Assembly (NCBI GenBank): GCA_047345645.1
Contig: JBLEFH010000010.1
DNA from: JBLEFH01 sp047345645
Lineage (GTDB): Bacteria; Pseudomonadota; Alphaproteobacteria; Rhodobacterales; Rhodobacteraceae
Length of the DNA: 64,000 nucleotides
Reading direction: 5' to 3' (one strand)
Position numbers and translations under genes: made by a program. Every line of letters begins with the position of its first letter. The stretch's first letter is position 1. The notes under the pieces were generated by a model, which saw only the letters and a program-made list of their open reading frames with translations, was not told where the DNA came from and made no database searches. Shown in pieces: positions 26,144 to 34,490 of this stretch.

Positions 26144-26409
26144 AGTTAATCTTTTCCGATAACGCTTGGGAGGATTACATCTGGTGGCAGTCCGCAGGTC
26201 ATGAAAAAGGGCTGCTCCGGATCAACGAGTTGATAAAAGCCACAAGAAGAACACCCTTCAAAGGCATCGGAAAGCCCGAACCTCTCAAGGGTGATCTCAG
26301 CGGCTGGTGGTCAAGGCGCATTACCGATGAACACCGGTTCGTGTATCGCGTAAGCGGTAAAGGCGACGAACAAAGCTTGGACATCGCCCAACTAAGATAT
26401 CACTATTGA
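26140..26409 (+). CDS. Toxin of YoeB family (ribosome-dependent mRNA endonuclease)
   Basis: An 89-residue RelE-superfamily toxin starting at TTG and overlapping the antitoxin stop. It has the YoeB landmarks FSDNAWEDYIWWQ at the N-terminus, GIGKPEPLKGDLSGWWSRR in the middle and DEHRFVYRV. The C-terminal LRYHY contains the catalytic His and terminal Tyr of YoeB. It is predicted to cleave mRNA at the ribosomal A site when free of antitoxin. Frame and motifs are intact, so the pair is probably functional. Confidence 0.92.
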   Translation: MKLIFSDNAWEDYIWWQSAGHEKGLLRINELIKATRRTPFKGIGKPEPLKGDLSGWWSRRITDEHRFVYRVSGKGDEQSLDIAQLRYHY

Positions 26410-26446
26410 CGAAGACAGTCGTTAGCCGAATTTCCGTAGAAGTTAA

Positions 26447-26463
26447 GGGGCCTCACCGGCCCC
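26447..26463 (-). terminator. Weak intrinsic terminator of the response regulator gene
   Basis: A 6-bp GC stem (GGGGCC / GGCCCC, loop TCACC), read on the reverse strand, is followed by TTAACTTCT. It is 8 bp past the regulator stop. The T tract is interrupted. Confidence 0.4.
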
Positions 26464-26471
26464 CTCCCATC

Positions 26472-27158
26472 TTACCTCGCTGCCAGCCGATACCCGCCCT
26501 GCTCGGTCAGCAGGATCGACACATTCTGCGGGTCCGGTTCGACCTTCTGGCGGAGGCGGTAAATATGCGTCTCCAGCGTGTGCGTCGTGACCGCGGCGTT
26601 GTAGCCCCAGACCTCATGCAGCAGTTCTTCACGCGGTACGGTTTTTTCGCCCGCACGGTAGAGATACTTGAGAATATTGGTTTCTTTCTCCGTCAGGCGG
26701 ATCTTCTTGTCGCCTTCGAGAAGCTGCTTTGCCGCCGGTTTGAACGTGTAGGGCCCGACCGTGAACACCGCATCTTCGGAGCTTTCATGCTGGCGAAGCT
26801 GCGCCCGGATTCGCGCCAGCAGCACCGGAAACTTCATCGGTTTGGTCACATAATCATTCGCCCCGGAATCGAGCCCAAGGATCGCGTCGCTGTCGGTGTC
26901 ATGGCCGGTCAGCATGATGACGGGGCAGGTCACGCCCTGTTTGCGCATCACGCGGCACAGCTCGCGTCCGTCCATATCAGGCAGACCGACATCGAGGATG
27001 ATGAGGTCGAAGAGATTGTCCTTCGCCGTCTCCAGCCCCTCCTGACCGTTGCCCGCTTCGGTCACGTTAAACTCTTCGCTCATGCGAAGCTGCTCGGCCA
27101 GCGCCTCGCGCAGATCAAAATCATCGTCGATCAAAAGGATATTTTTTGCACTGCTCAT
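26472..27158 (-). CDS. OmpR/PhoB-type response regulator, resembles CenR
   Basis: A 228-residue two-domain regulator. The receiver domain (about 1-120) has the acidic pair LLIDDDFDLREAL, phospho-acceptor Asp in LIILDVGLPDMDG and the switch Lys in NDYVTKPMKFP. The winged-helix domain (about 135-228) has EKETNILKYLYRAG and the recognition helix TTHTLETHIYRLRQKVE. No histidine kinase is adjacent, so it is an orphan here. From memory of the family, the sequence resembles CenR, an essential alphaproteobacterial envelope regulator. That resemblance is not verified, so no symbol is given. The leader to ribA (127 bp) is divergent. Confidence 0.9.
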   Translation of the reverse strand: MSSAKNILLIDDDFDLREALAEQLRMSEEFNVTEAGNGQEGLETAKDNLFDLIILDVGLPDMDGRELCRVMRKQGVTCPVIMLTGHDTDSDAILGLDSGANDYVTKPMKFPVLLARIRAQLRQHESSEDAVFTVGPYTFKPAAKQLLEGDKKIRLTEKETNILKYLYRAGEKTVPREELLHEVWGYNAAVTTHTLETHIYRLRQKVEPDPQNVSILLTEQGGYRLAAR

Positions 27159-27285
27159 ATTACACCTCCGTGAAATCTGGTGATAAGGAAGGATCAGTCG
27201 CGTGATTTCGCAAGTGGTGGCGAGAGTTTATCACGAACGCGTGTCCAAACGTGGCAGATTGTTTCAGAATGTGAGGCCGTATCAC

Positions 27286-28344
27286 GTGAATTCCAAGGCG
27301 CTCAAACCCAGCCAGACCGAATGGGCCGCCCGCGCGGCGGCGGATCTGCGCCTTGGCCTGCCCGTGGCGCTGGAGGGGGCCGGGCTGATGCTCGCGGCGG
27401 AGACGGCAACGGCGGAACGCCTTGCTGCGTTACGTGCATTGGGCGCGGCGCAGATGGTGATTTCGGCGCGGCGGGCGGAAACCCTGCGAATCGCGGCCTA
27501 TGACGGGGATCTGGCGCGGCTCGCGCTGCCGGATCACGCGGATCTGGCCTGGGTGCGCGCCATGGCGGACCCGCAATGGGATCTCGATTATCCCATGAAA
27601 GGCCCGTTTTCTTCGCTCCGCGGCGGCGATCCGGCGGCGGCCCGCGCGGCGCTTCAGCTTTGCAAGGATGCGCAGCTTTTGCCTGCGGCGCTCCTGGTCG
27701 AGACGGATGCGCGCCCGGACGGCGTCTCTGTGATCACGATTGAAGCGGACAGCGCCGCGCCGAAACTTGTCGAGATTTCCGCCGCCCGTGTGCCGCTTGA
27801 GGTCTCGCAATTCGGCCGCGTCCGGGTGTTCCGCTCCCCCGATGCGCGTGAGGAGCATTACGCGATTCAGATCGGCGAGATCTCGGGCGATCCGCCACTG
27901 GCGCGGCTCCATTCCGCCTGTTTTACGGGCGATGTGCTGGGCTCACTCAAATGCGATTGCGGGCCGCAGCTTCATAAAGCGCTGGAGATGATGGCCGATG
28001 AAGGGCGCGGGCTGCTCCTCTATCTCAATCAGGAAGGGCGCGGGATTGGCCTCGCCAACAAAATGCGCGCCTATGCGCTTCAGGACCAGGGGTTTGACAC
28101 GGTCGAGGCCAATCATCGGCTCGGTTTCGAGGATGACGAGCGGGATTTCCGCCTCGGCTCGGCCATGCTGAAAGGGCTGAAACTGGACGCGGTGCGGCTG
28201 CTGACGAACAACCCGCGCAAGGTCGCGATGCTGGAAAGAAATGGCGTGACGGTCACCGAGCGCGTGCCGCTCATCATCCCGCCACGCGACGAAAACCGCG
28301 CCTATCTCGCGACAAAGGCCAAGAAAAGCGGGCATTTGCTATGA
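27286..28344 (+). CDS. ribA: GTP cyclohydrolase II with N-terminal extension
   Basis: Riboflavin pathway enzyme converting GTP to 2,5-diamino-6-ribosylamino-4-pyrimidinone phosphate. The C-terminal half (about 160-352) is a complete RibA domain: the zinc loop GDVLGSLKCDCGPQL, the catalytic LLYLNQEGRGIGL and DTVEANHRLGF. The N-terminal 150 residues resemble no intact RibB active site. The start is uncertain: GTG 27286 has GAGG 9 nt upstream and an N-terminus similar to other Rhodobacterales RibA, while GTG 27202 also has a good Shine-Dalgarno and would add 28 basic residues. It overlaps the next gene by 4 nt. Confidence 0.9.
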   Translation: MNSKALKPSQTEWAARAAADLRLGLPVALEGAGLMLAAETATAERLAALRALGAAQMVISARRAETLRIAAYDGDLARLALPDHADLAWVRAMADPQWDLDYPMKGPFSSLRGGDPAAARAALQLCKDAQLLPAALLVETDARPDGVSVITIEADSAAPKLVEISAARVPLEVSQFGRVRVFRSPDAREEHYAIQIGEISGDPPLARLHSACFTGDVLGSLKCDCGPQLHKALEMMADEGRGLLLYLNQEGRGIGLANKMRAYALQDQGFDTVEANHRLGFEDDERDFRLGSAMLKGLKLDAVRLLTNNPRKVAMLERNGVTVTERVPLIIPPRDENRAYLATKAKKSGHLL

Positions 28345-28847
28345 TCGCGACGCGTGACGATCTTGTGATCACAAAATGGGGCGCGCGGTTCAGCGGGCTG
28401 CGCTTCCCCTGCGCCATCGGGCGCGGCGGGATTGGCGAAAAACGCGGCGAAGGGGACAGCATCACGCCGCGCGGTGTGCATCGCTTGCAATATGTGATCA
28501 CACGGCCCGACCGCCCGGTGCCGACCCTGCCCCTACCGGTTGTTACAAGCGGTCCGCAAGATGGTTGGGGTGACGATCCGGCGGACCCGGCGGGCTATAA
28601 CCGCCCGATCTGCCGCCCTTATGCCGCCAGCCATGAGCGCCTGCGCCGCGCCGACCCGCTTTACGATCTCGTCGGTGTGATGGATTACAACCGCGACCCG
28701 ATCACCCCCGGCGGCGGAAGCGCGATTTTCCTGCATGTCTGGCGGCGACCGCGCTACCCGACCGAGGGCTGCATCGCCTTCGATCCGGGCGATCTATTGG
28801 CGATTCTCTCCCGCTGGACCCCGCGGAGCCGGATCCTCATTCAATAG
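28341..28847 (+). CDS. L,D-transpeptidase (YkuD) family protein
   Basis: A 168-residue protein with a YkuD-type catalytic motif near the C-terminus: FLHVWRRPRYPTEGCIAF, which supplies the His and the nucleophilic Cys. Upstream, FPCAIGRGGIGEKRGEGDSI and TPRGVHRLQYV match the beta-strand core. No signal peptide is evident, which is unusual for an enzyme acting on peptidoglycan; short proteins of this kind are common in alphaproteobacteria and their role is unclear. It overlaps ribA by 4 nt and converges on the YggS gene with a 7-nt overlap. Confidence 0.85.
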   Translation: MIATRDDLVITKWGARFSGLRFPCAIGRGGIGEKRGEGDSITPRGVHRLQYVITRPDRPVPTLPLPVVTSGPQDGWGDDPADPAGYNRPICRPYAASHERLRRADPLYDLVGVMDYNRDPITPGGGSAIFLHVWRRPRYPTEGCIAFDPGDLLAILSRWTPRSRILIQ

Positions 28848-29491
28848 GCGCGTTTCCCGAAAATCGCGCTGCCCACGCGGATATGCGTCGCGCCAAGCGC
28901 AATCGCCTCCTCGAAATCGTCGCTCATCCCCATGGAAAGCCCGTCCAGCCCATTGCGCTTGGCGATCTTCGCGAGCAGCGCGAAATGCAGGCTTGGCGTT
29001 TCATCGACCGGCGGAATCACCATCAGCCCCTTCACCGGCAGGTCCATGCCCCGGCAAGTGGCAATGAAATCATCCGCTTCGCTCGGCAACACGCCGGCCT
29101 TTTGGGGCTCTTCGCCGGTGTTCACCTGAATGAAGAGATCCGGAGAGCGCCCCGCCTCCTGCGCCTTGTCGGCGAATTTGCGGGCGATTTTCTCACGGTC
29201 GAGGGCGTGGAAGGCATCAACCAGATCGAAGGCGGTATTGACCTTGTTGGATTGCAGCGGCCCGATGAGATGGAGCTTCACCCCCTCAAACTCCTCGCGA
29301 TAATCCGGCCAGCGCCCTTGCGCCTCCTGCACCTGATTCTCGCCAAAGACGCGGTGCCCCGCTTCCAGAACCTCGCGAATCCGCGCTTCCTCCTGCCGTT
29401 TCGAGACAGCGATCAGCGTGATGTCATCGGGGTTTCTACCAGCGTTTTCAGCGGCATTGCGAAGGCGGGTGGTGATGTCTTCCAAGCTCAT
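28841..29491 (-). CDS. YggS family pyridoxal 5'-phosphate-binding protein
   Basis: PLP homeostasis protein (YggS/PLPBP/COG0325) of 216 residues. The PLP lysine is in LIAVSKRQ near residue 30. Other family segments are FGENQVQEAQGRW, HLIGPLQSNKVN, FIQVNTGEEPQKAG and the C-terminal SMGMSDDFEEAIALGATHIR. The ATG at 29491 is used because the longer frame upstream runs into the porin terminator and coding region. Loss of such proteins usually disturbs amino and keto acid pools. Confidence 0.94.
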   Translation of the reverse strand: MSLEDITTRLRNAAENAGRNPDDITLIAVSKRQEEARIREVLEAGHRVFGENQVQEAQGRWPDYREEFEGVKLHLIGPLQSNKVNTAFDLVDAFHALDREKIARKFADKAQEAGRSPDLFIQVNTGEEPQKAGVLPSEADDFIATCRGMDLPVKGLMVIPPVDETPSLHFALLAKIAKRNGLDGLSMGMSDDFEEAIALGATHIRVGSAIFGKRAY

Positions 29492-29519
29492 GCCCCACAC
29501 ATAACGCCGCTTCGCGCAT

Positions 29520-29550
29520 AAAAAAAGAGCGGGCACGAGGCCCGCTCTTT
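29520..29550 (-). terminator. Intrinsic terminator of the porin gene
   Basis: An 11-bp stem (AAAGAGCGGGC / GCCCGCTCTTT, loop ACGAG), read leftward, runs into a seven-T tract, 26 bp after the porin stop. Confidence 0.9.
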
Positions 29551-29576
29551 CGTGAAAGGTTTCTGATCCCGAGGGA

Positions 29577-30638
29577 TTAGAATTCCATTTCGATACCGCC
29601 ACCGATACGGGTGACGTCGTAGTCAACTGCTGCGTCGCCGTCGAGCTCGTTCTCGAAGTTGACGAAGGAAACAGCTGCGGTTGCTTTCGCGCCACCACCG
29701 AGGTTGTAAGCGCCGAACAGACCGTATGCCATCCAGTCGAGGCCTGCTTCGTCTTCGAAGTCGAACGACACAACGTTCGCACCGAACTCATATGCGTCCA
29801 TTGCGTAGGTTGCCGAACCCTGGATCGTGGTCAGGTTCTTCTCGTCGTCGATGTCGTAACGGGTGTAACCAGCAGTCAGACCGAAGCCCATATAGGTGGT
29901 GCCAGCGGTGATGCCGTAAGCGTCGAACTCGACATTGTCGTCGTTCTCACCGGTCTGGTAAGCAAGACCAAAGTCGAGGTCAGCATTCATCACGTTGCGC
30001 GAGAAGCCAGCACCGACCGAGAAGAGGCCGTTGTCGAGGCCTTCAGCTTCGCCCTGATACGAACCCGAGAGGGTGAAACCAGCGATCGAGTAGTCGTAAC
30101 GCAGGGTGTCGCCGCCGAAGTTCGAGTTGAACAGGTCGTGCTCGTCATCATAGTAAGCAGCTTCGTCGTCGATACCGCCGGTAGCGATTTCAGCGAGTGC
30201 TTTTTCGAATGCGGAGTCAACGTCCGAACCACCGGTCAGGGTGCCGAAAGCGCCCGAGATGTAGACGGAGTAATCGTAGGTGCCGCCAGCTTCCTCAACG
30301 AGGACCGGGTTACCTTCTTCGTCAACACCGATGGTGTAGGAGGTGTCGCGACCGAGGTCGTCGAGGTCCATTTCACCACCGAAGGTCAGACCGTTGTTGG
30401 TCGTGCCGGTTGCAACAGCTTTGAGGTCAAAGTCATGCACGTAGTGAGTCGTGCTGTCATTGCCTTCGCCGATGTCAGCGCCTTCGATCGAGAACGGGCC
30501 GCTCAGGCCGTCCAGCGAGGTGTGCGAAACACCGAGTTCAGCGGAGCCGGTGAGGGAGATGCCGGTTTCTGCGTCTTGAGCAGCTGCGGCACCTGCGAAA
30601 GCAACCAGTGCGGTGGTTGCGAAGAGAACGTTTTTCAT
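29577..30638 (-). CDS. Gram-negative porin
   Basis: Outer membrane beta-barrel channel of 353 residues with a clear signal peptide (MKNVLFATTALVAFAGAAAA, then QDAETG). It begins with the porin strand ISLTGSAELGVSHTS and ends with the terminal Phe of BAM-inserted barrels (GGGIEMEF). The sequence is acidic, rich in Gly, Asp and alternating aromatic residues, as in Rhodobacter porins. Codon use is more restricted than in neighbouring genes, suggesting high expression. It is followed by a strong terminator and has a 284-bp upstream region shared with the divergent lipoprotein gene. Confidence 0.92.
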   Translation of the reverse strand: MKNVLFATTALVAFAGAAAAQDAETGISLTGSAELGVSHTSLDGLSGPFSIEGADIGEGNDSTTHYVHDFDLKAVATGTTNNGLTFGGEMDLDDLGRDTSYTIGVDEEGNPVLVEEAGGTYDYSVYISGAFGTLTGGSDVDSAFEKALAEIATGGIDDEAAYYDDEHDLFNSNFGGDTLRYDYSIAGFTLSGSYQGEAEGLDNGLFSVGAGFSRNVMNADLDFGLAYQTGENDDNVEFDAYGITAGTTYMGFGLTAGYTRYDIDDEKNLTTIQGSATYAMDAYEFGANVVSFDFEDEAGLDWMAYGLFGAYNLGGGAKATAAVSFVNFENELDGDAAVDYDVTRIGGGIEMEF

Positions 30639-30922
30639 CGTCGTGTCCCTTTCAGGTTTCTAATTCGATCCACCAGAGGATCTGGAAGAAGTGCTATCTT
30701 ATTCCTCCAAAACACCCTTTTGGGTCAATCAAAGCACGCCCGCGCCGGGTGCGGTTTGCGAAAAATGGTGCAGCTTTGCCACAGTGTCACCGCGTAGACC
30801 CTTATTTTCTTTAGTCAAAGCCCTGTGAGCGCCTGTGCGCCGCGTTCATTCAGCCCCCTTGTGAGCCCGCCTTGTCGCCGCTAAAACCGCTTGCAACAGT
30901 ATATTTTCCAAAGGAGGCCGCG

Positions 30923-31408
30923 ATGCCTGCCCCTCTCCGGTTGATTCCCCTCGCGCTCGTCGCAGCGCTCGGCCTCGCCGCCTGTAACCCGGATCGTGAC
31001 GCGCAAATTGAAGAGCAGCGCCAGAACGTGCCTGATTATGCGCGGGACGACAGCCCGGGTCTTCTCGATCTCTTTACCAACCAGTCCGATGCGAACCGCG
31101 AGATCAACGTCAATAAATTCATCTGGCAGGCCTCGCTCGACACGCTGTCCTTCCTGCCGCTGGAAACCGCCGATCCGTTTGCGGGCGTGTTCACCACCGG
31201 TTGGGGCCGCGCGCCCGGCTCGTCGCAGCTTTATCGCGCGACGGTTTATGTGACCGGCCCGGCGCTCGATGCGCGGAGCCTTAAGGTCTCCGTCCAGCGC
31301 GCTGCGGGCGGCGGCGGTGTTCCGGCCTCGGCGGAAACCACGCGCCAGATTGAGGACGCGATCCTCACCCGCGCGCGCCAGCTGCGCATCGCCTCGCAAG
31401 GCCGTTAA
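30923..31408 (+). CDS. DUF3576 family lipoprotein
   Basis: A 161-residue lipoprotein. The signal peptide MPAPLRLIPLALVAALGLAAC ends in a good lipobox (LAAC). The body includes VNKFIWQASLDTLSFLPLET and GWGRAPGSSQLYRATVYVTG, matching DUF3576, a domain of unknown function found widely in alphaproteobacteria. A near-perfect AAGGAGG lies 5 nt before the ATG, which decides this start over an upstream in-frame one. It stands just ahead of leuS-lptE-holA, and lptE is also an outer membrane lipoprotein, so an envelope role is likely. Confidence 0.85.
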   Translation: MPAPLRLIPLALVAALGLAACNPDRDAQIEEQRQNVPDYARDDSPGLLDLFTNQSDANREINVNKFIWQASLDTLSFLPLETADPFAGVFTTGWGRAPGSSQLYRATVYVTGPALDARSLKVSVQRAAGGGGVPASAETTRQIEDAILTRARQLRIASQGR

Positions 31409-31456
31409 CTCTTTGCGGCCCGCGTGAGGGCCGCCACTCAGGGATTCTATATATCT

Positions 31457-33994
31457 ATGTCGCGTTACAACGCCCGCACCTCCGAACCGCAGTGGCAGGC
31501 CGCCTGGGATGAGGCCGGTCTTTTCCAAGCCGAAGCCAAACCCGGAGCGCCGAAATATTATGTGCTGGAGATGTTCCCCTATCCGTCGGGGCGCCTCCAC
31601 ACCGGCCATGTGCGCAATTACACCATGGGCGATGTGGTCGCGCGGTATAAGATGGCGCAGGGCTTCAATATTCTGCACCCGATGGGCTGGGACGCTTTCG
31701 GGATGCCCGCGGAAAACGCGGCGATGGACAAGGGCGTCCATCCCGGCGACTGGACCTATCAGAATATCGACCAAATGCGCGCGCAGATGAAGCCGCTTGG
31801 CCTCTCGATTGACTGGTCCCGCGAATTTGCGACCTGCGACCCCGAATATTACGGCCAGCAGCAGGCGCTTTTCCTCGACATGCTGGAGGCGGGCCTCGTT
31901 TACCGCAAAAACGCCGTGGTTAACTGGGACCCGGTGGATATGACGGTTCTCGCCAATGAGCAGGTTGAGGATGGCCGCGGCTGGCGCTCCGGCGCGCTGG
32001 TGGAGCGCAAGGAACTGACGCAGTGGTTCTTCAAGATCACCGAATATGCCGAAGATTTGCTGGACGCGATTGACGGGCTCGACGGCTGGCCGGAAAAGGT
32101 CCGCCTCATGCAGCGCAACTGGATCGGCAAGTCGCGCGGAATCGAGATTCCGTTCGCGCTGACCGAAACCGTGGCCGGGCTCGACGTGATCACCTGTTAT
32201 TCGACTCGTCCCGACACGCTGCATGGTGCGAGTTTCCTTGCGATCTCACCGGATCACCCGGTCGCCAAGGCGCTTGAGGCGGACAATGCGGAGATTGCGG
32301 CCTTCAACGCCGAATGCCGCAAGGGGGCCACCACGGAAGAAGCGCTGGAGAAGGCCGAAAAACGCGGGCTTAGCACGGGCCTCACCGTCCGCCACCCGGC
32401 CGAGGACCGCGATCTGCCGGTCTGGATCGGCAATTTCGTCCTGATGGATTACGGCACCGGCGCGGTCTTCGGCTGTCCGGCCCATGACCAGCGCGATCTC
32501 GATTTCGCCCGCAAATACGACCTGATGGTCCGCAACGCCTTCTTCCTGCCGGGCGACGACATCCCCGTGGAAAATGAGGCGCTGATTCCCGAAAAAACCG
32601 AAACGGTCCATTATGTTGACCATTTCGCGGGGCTGACCGATGCGACGTCCCAGCAGGGGATCGACCAGACCATCGACTGGTTCGAAGCCAAGGGCCTCGG
32701 CACCGCGATGACCAAATACCGCCTGCGCGATTGGGGGATTTCCCGCCAGCGCTATTGGGGCTGCCCGATTCCGGTCGTCCATTGCGAAAGCTGCGGAATC
32801 GTCCCGGAAAAGAAAGAAAACCTGCCGATTGAACTGCCCAAGGATGTCGCCTTCGACCGCCCCGGCAACCCGCTCGACCGTCACGCCAGTTGGCGCGATG
32901 TGCCCTGCCCGTCCTGCGGCGCACCCGCCAAGCGCGAGACGGACACGATGGACACATTTGTCGATTCCTCATGGTATTACGCGCGTTTCACCGCGCCCCA
33001 TGCCGAAACGCCGACGGACCCCGAAGCCGCCGATTACTGGATGAATGTCGATCAATATATTGGCGGGGTGGAGCACGCGATTCTCCACCTGCTCTATTCG
33101 CGTTTCTTCGCTCGCGCCATGATCCGCACCGGGCATCTGCCGGAAAAAGCGGCGGAACCGTTCAACGCGCTCTTCACCCAAGGCATGGTCAATCACGCGA
33201 CCTATAAAAGCGCCGATGGCAAATGGCTCGCGCCGACCGAGGTGCAGCCCGATGGTCAGGGCGGCTTTACCTTTGACGGCCAGCCCGTCGAGGTCGGCCC
33301 GTCGATCAAGATGTCCAAATCCAAGCGCAATGTGATCGACCCGGACGAGATCATCGACCAATATGGCGCGGACACGGTGCGCTGGTTCGTCATGTCCGAC
33401 AGCCCGCCCGAGCGTGATGTCGAGTGGACCGCCGCCGGCGCAGATGCGACATGGAAGCATCTTCAGCGGGTTTACCGCCTCGCCGCGGAGATTGAGGACG
33501 CCCCCGCCAATCCCGACGCGGATAAGGCGCTGGAAAAAGACACGCATCGCGCCATTGCCGCCGTGACCGAGGGGATCGAGGGCTTCGCCTTCAACAAATC
33601 CATCGCCAAGCTTTACGAATTCACCAACGCCATCGGCAAATCCAGGGCCGGGAGCGACGCGAAAAAAGCCGCGCTCCGCGTTATGGCGCAGCTCACCTGC
33701 CCCTTCACCCCGCATCTGGCCGAGGAGCTGTGGTCCATGGCGGGCGGCGAGGGCCTTGTCAGCGCCGCCGCTTGGCCCGAAGCCGATCCCGCGATGCTCA
33801 AGGACGACACGATTCTGCTGCCGATCCAGATCAACGGCAAGAAACGGGGCGAGCTGGAAGTCGACGCGGATGCGGATAAAGGCACCATCGAGGCCGCCAC
33901 TCTCGCCCATGAAGCCGTGCAAAAGGCGCTTGATGGCGGGCAGCCCAAGAAACTCATCGTCGTGCCGGGCCGGATCGTGAATGTCGTGGTCTAG
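31457..33994 (+). CDS. leuS: Leucyl-tRNA synthetase
   Basis: Class I aminoacyl-tRNA synthetase of 845 residues. The HIGH-like motif appears as PYPSGRLHTGHVRNY near 40-54 and the KMSKS motif is in SIKMSKSKRNVIDP near 620. The editing (CP1) domain spans about 230-410 with TRPDTLHGASF. The anticodon-binding and C-terminal domains are complete, ending RIVNVVV. The ATG at 31457 gives the family N-terminus MSRYNARTSEPQWQAAW. The 3' end overlaps lptE by 14 nt. Confidence 0.98.
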   Translation: MSRYNARTSEPQWQAAWDEAGLFQAEAKPGAPKYYVLEMFPYPSGRLHTGHVRNYTMGDVVARYKMAQGFNILHPMGWDAFGMPAENAAMDKGVHPGDWTYQNIDQMRAQMKPLGLSIDWSREFATCDPEYYGQQQALFLDMLEAGLVYRKNAVVNWDPVDMTVLANEQVEDGRGWRSGALVERKELTQWFFKITEYAEDLLDAIDGLDGWPEKVRLMQRNWIGKSRGIEIPFALTETVAGLDVITCYSTRPDTLHGASFLAISPDHPVAKALEADNAEIAAFNAECRKGATTEEALEKAEKRGLSTGLTVRHPAEDRDLPVWIGNFVLMDYGTGAVFGCPAHDQRDLDFARKYDLMVRNAFFLPGDDIPVENEALIPEKTETVHYVDHFAGLTDATSQQGIDQTIDWFEAKGLGTAMTKYRLRDWGISRQRYWGCPIPVVHCESCGIVPEKKENLPIELPKDVAFDRPGNPLDRHASWRDVPCPSCGAPAKRETDTMDTFVDSSWYYARFTAPHAETPTDPEAADYWMNVDQYIGGVEHAILHLLYSRFFARAMIRTGHLPEKAAEPFNALFTQGMVNHATYKSADGKWLAPTEVQPDGQGGFTFDGQPVEVGPSIKMSKSKRNVIDPDEIIDQYGADTVRWFVMSDSPPERDVEWTAAGADATWKHLQRVYRLAAEIEDAPANPDADKALEKDTHRAIAAVTEGIEGFAFNKSIAKLYEFTNAIGKSRAGSDAKKAALRVMAQLTCPFTPHLAEELWSMAGGEGLVSAAAWPEADPAMLKDDTILLPIQINGKKRGELEVDADADKGTIEAATLAHEAVQKALDGGQPKKLIVVPGRIVNVVV

Positions 33995-34490
33995 GCGGCA
34001 TATCCTGCTGGCGCTCGCGGCCCTGCCGGGGTGCGGGTTCACGCCGGTTTATGCGCCCGGCAGCGCGGCGAGCGCGCTTGATGGCCAGATCGCCATCGCC
34101 CTCATTCCCGGCGGTCTCGGCTTTGCCCTGCGCGAGCGGTTGCAGGAACGTCTCGGCCGGGTCGAAACCGCGCCGCTCCTTCTCGAAATCGATCTCGATC
34201 TCGACTCCGAAGGCCGTGTGATCACAGAGGACAACCGGATCACCCGCTACACCCTGACCGGCGAAGCGCCGTGGCGGATTGTGGCGGGCAATCAGGTGGT
34301 TATGGAAGGCCGCGCGCTCTCGGTCACCGCATGGTCGGCCACCGCCGCGCCCTTCGCGACCCGGCAGGCGGAAGAAGACGCCTATCGCCGCCTCGCCATC
34401 AGTCTCGCCGAGAAAATCTCCCTCGAAATCGCGGCCCGCGCGGGGGAAATCCCGCCCGAAGCGCTCAGCGCCGCGCCGCAGGGCCTATGA
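33981..34490 (+). CDS. lptE: LPS-assembly lipoprotein LptE
   Basis: Outer membrane lipoprotein that plugs LptD and assists LPS insertion. The 169-residue protein has a lipoprotein signal ending ALAALPGCGFTPVYAPG, where GCGFTPVY is the hallmark of alphaproteobacterial LptE. Conserved strands ITRYTLTGEAPWRIV and ATRQAEEDAYRRLAISLAE follow. Position between leuS and holA is the standard arrangement. Its start lies inside leuS (14-nt overlap) and its end overlaps holA by 4 nt, so expression is coupled. Confidence 0.93.
   Translation: MSWSRRHILLALAALPGCGFTPVYAPGSAASALDGQIAIALIPGGLGFALRERLQERLGRVETAPLLLEIDLDLDSEGRVITEDNRITRYTLTGEAPWRIVAGNQVVMEGRALSVTAWSATAAPFATRQAEEDAYRRLAISLAEKISLEIAARAGEIPPEALSAAPQGL

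Noticed and set aside
30639..30830. Porin promoter candidates on the reverse strand
   Set aside because: TTGACC and TTGACT occur, but no -10 element is found at 16-18 bp, so none was annotated.
31424..31456. Upstream in-frame start for leuS
   Set aside because: The extension is not LeuS-like; the family N-terminus begins at 31457.
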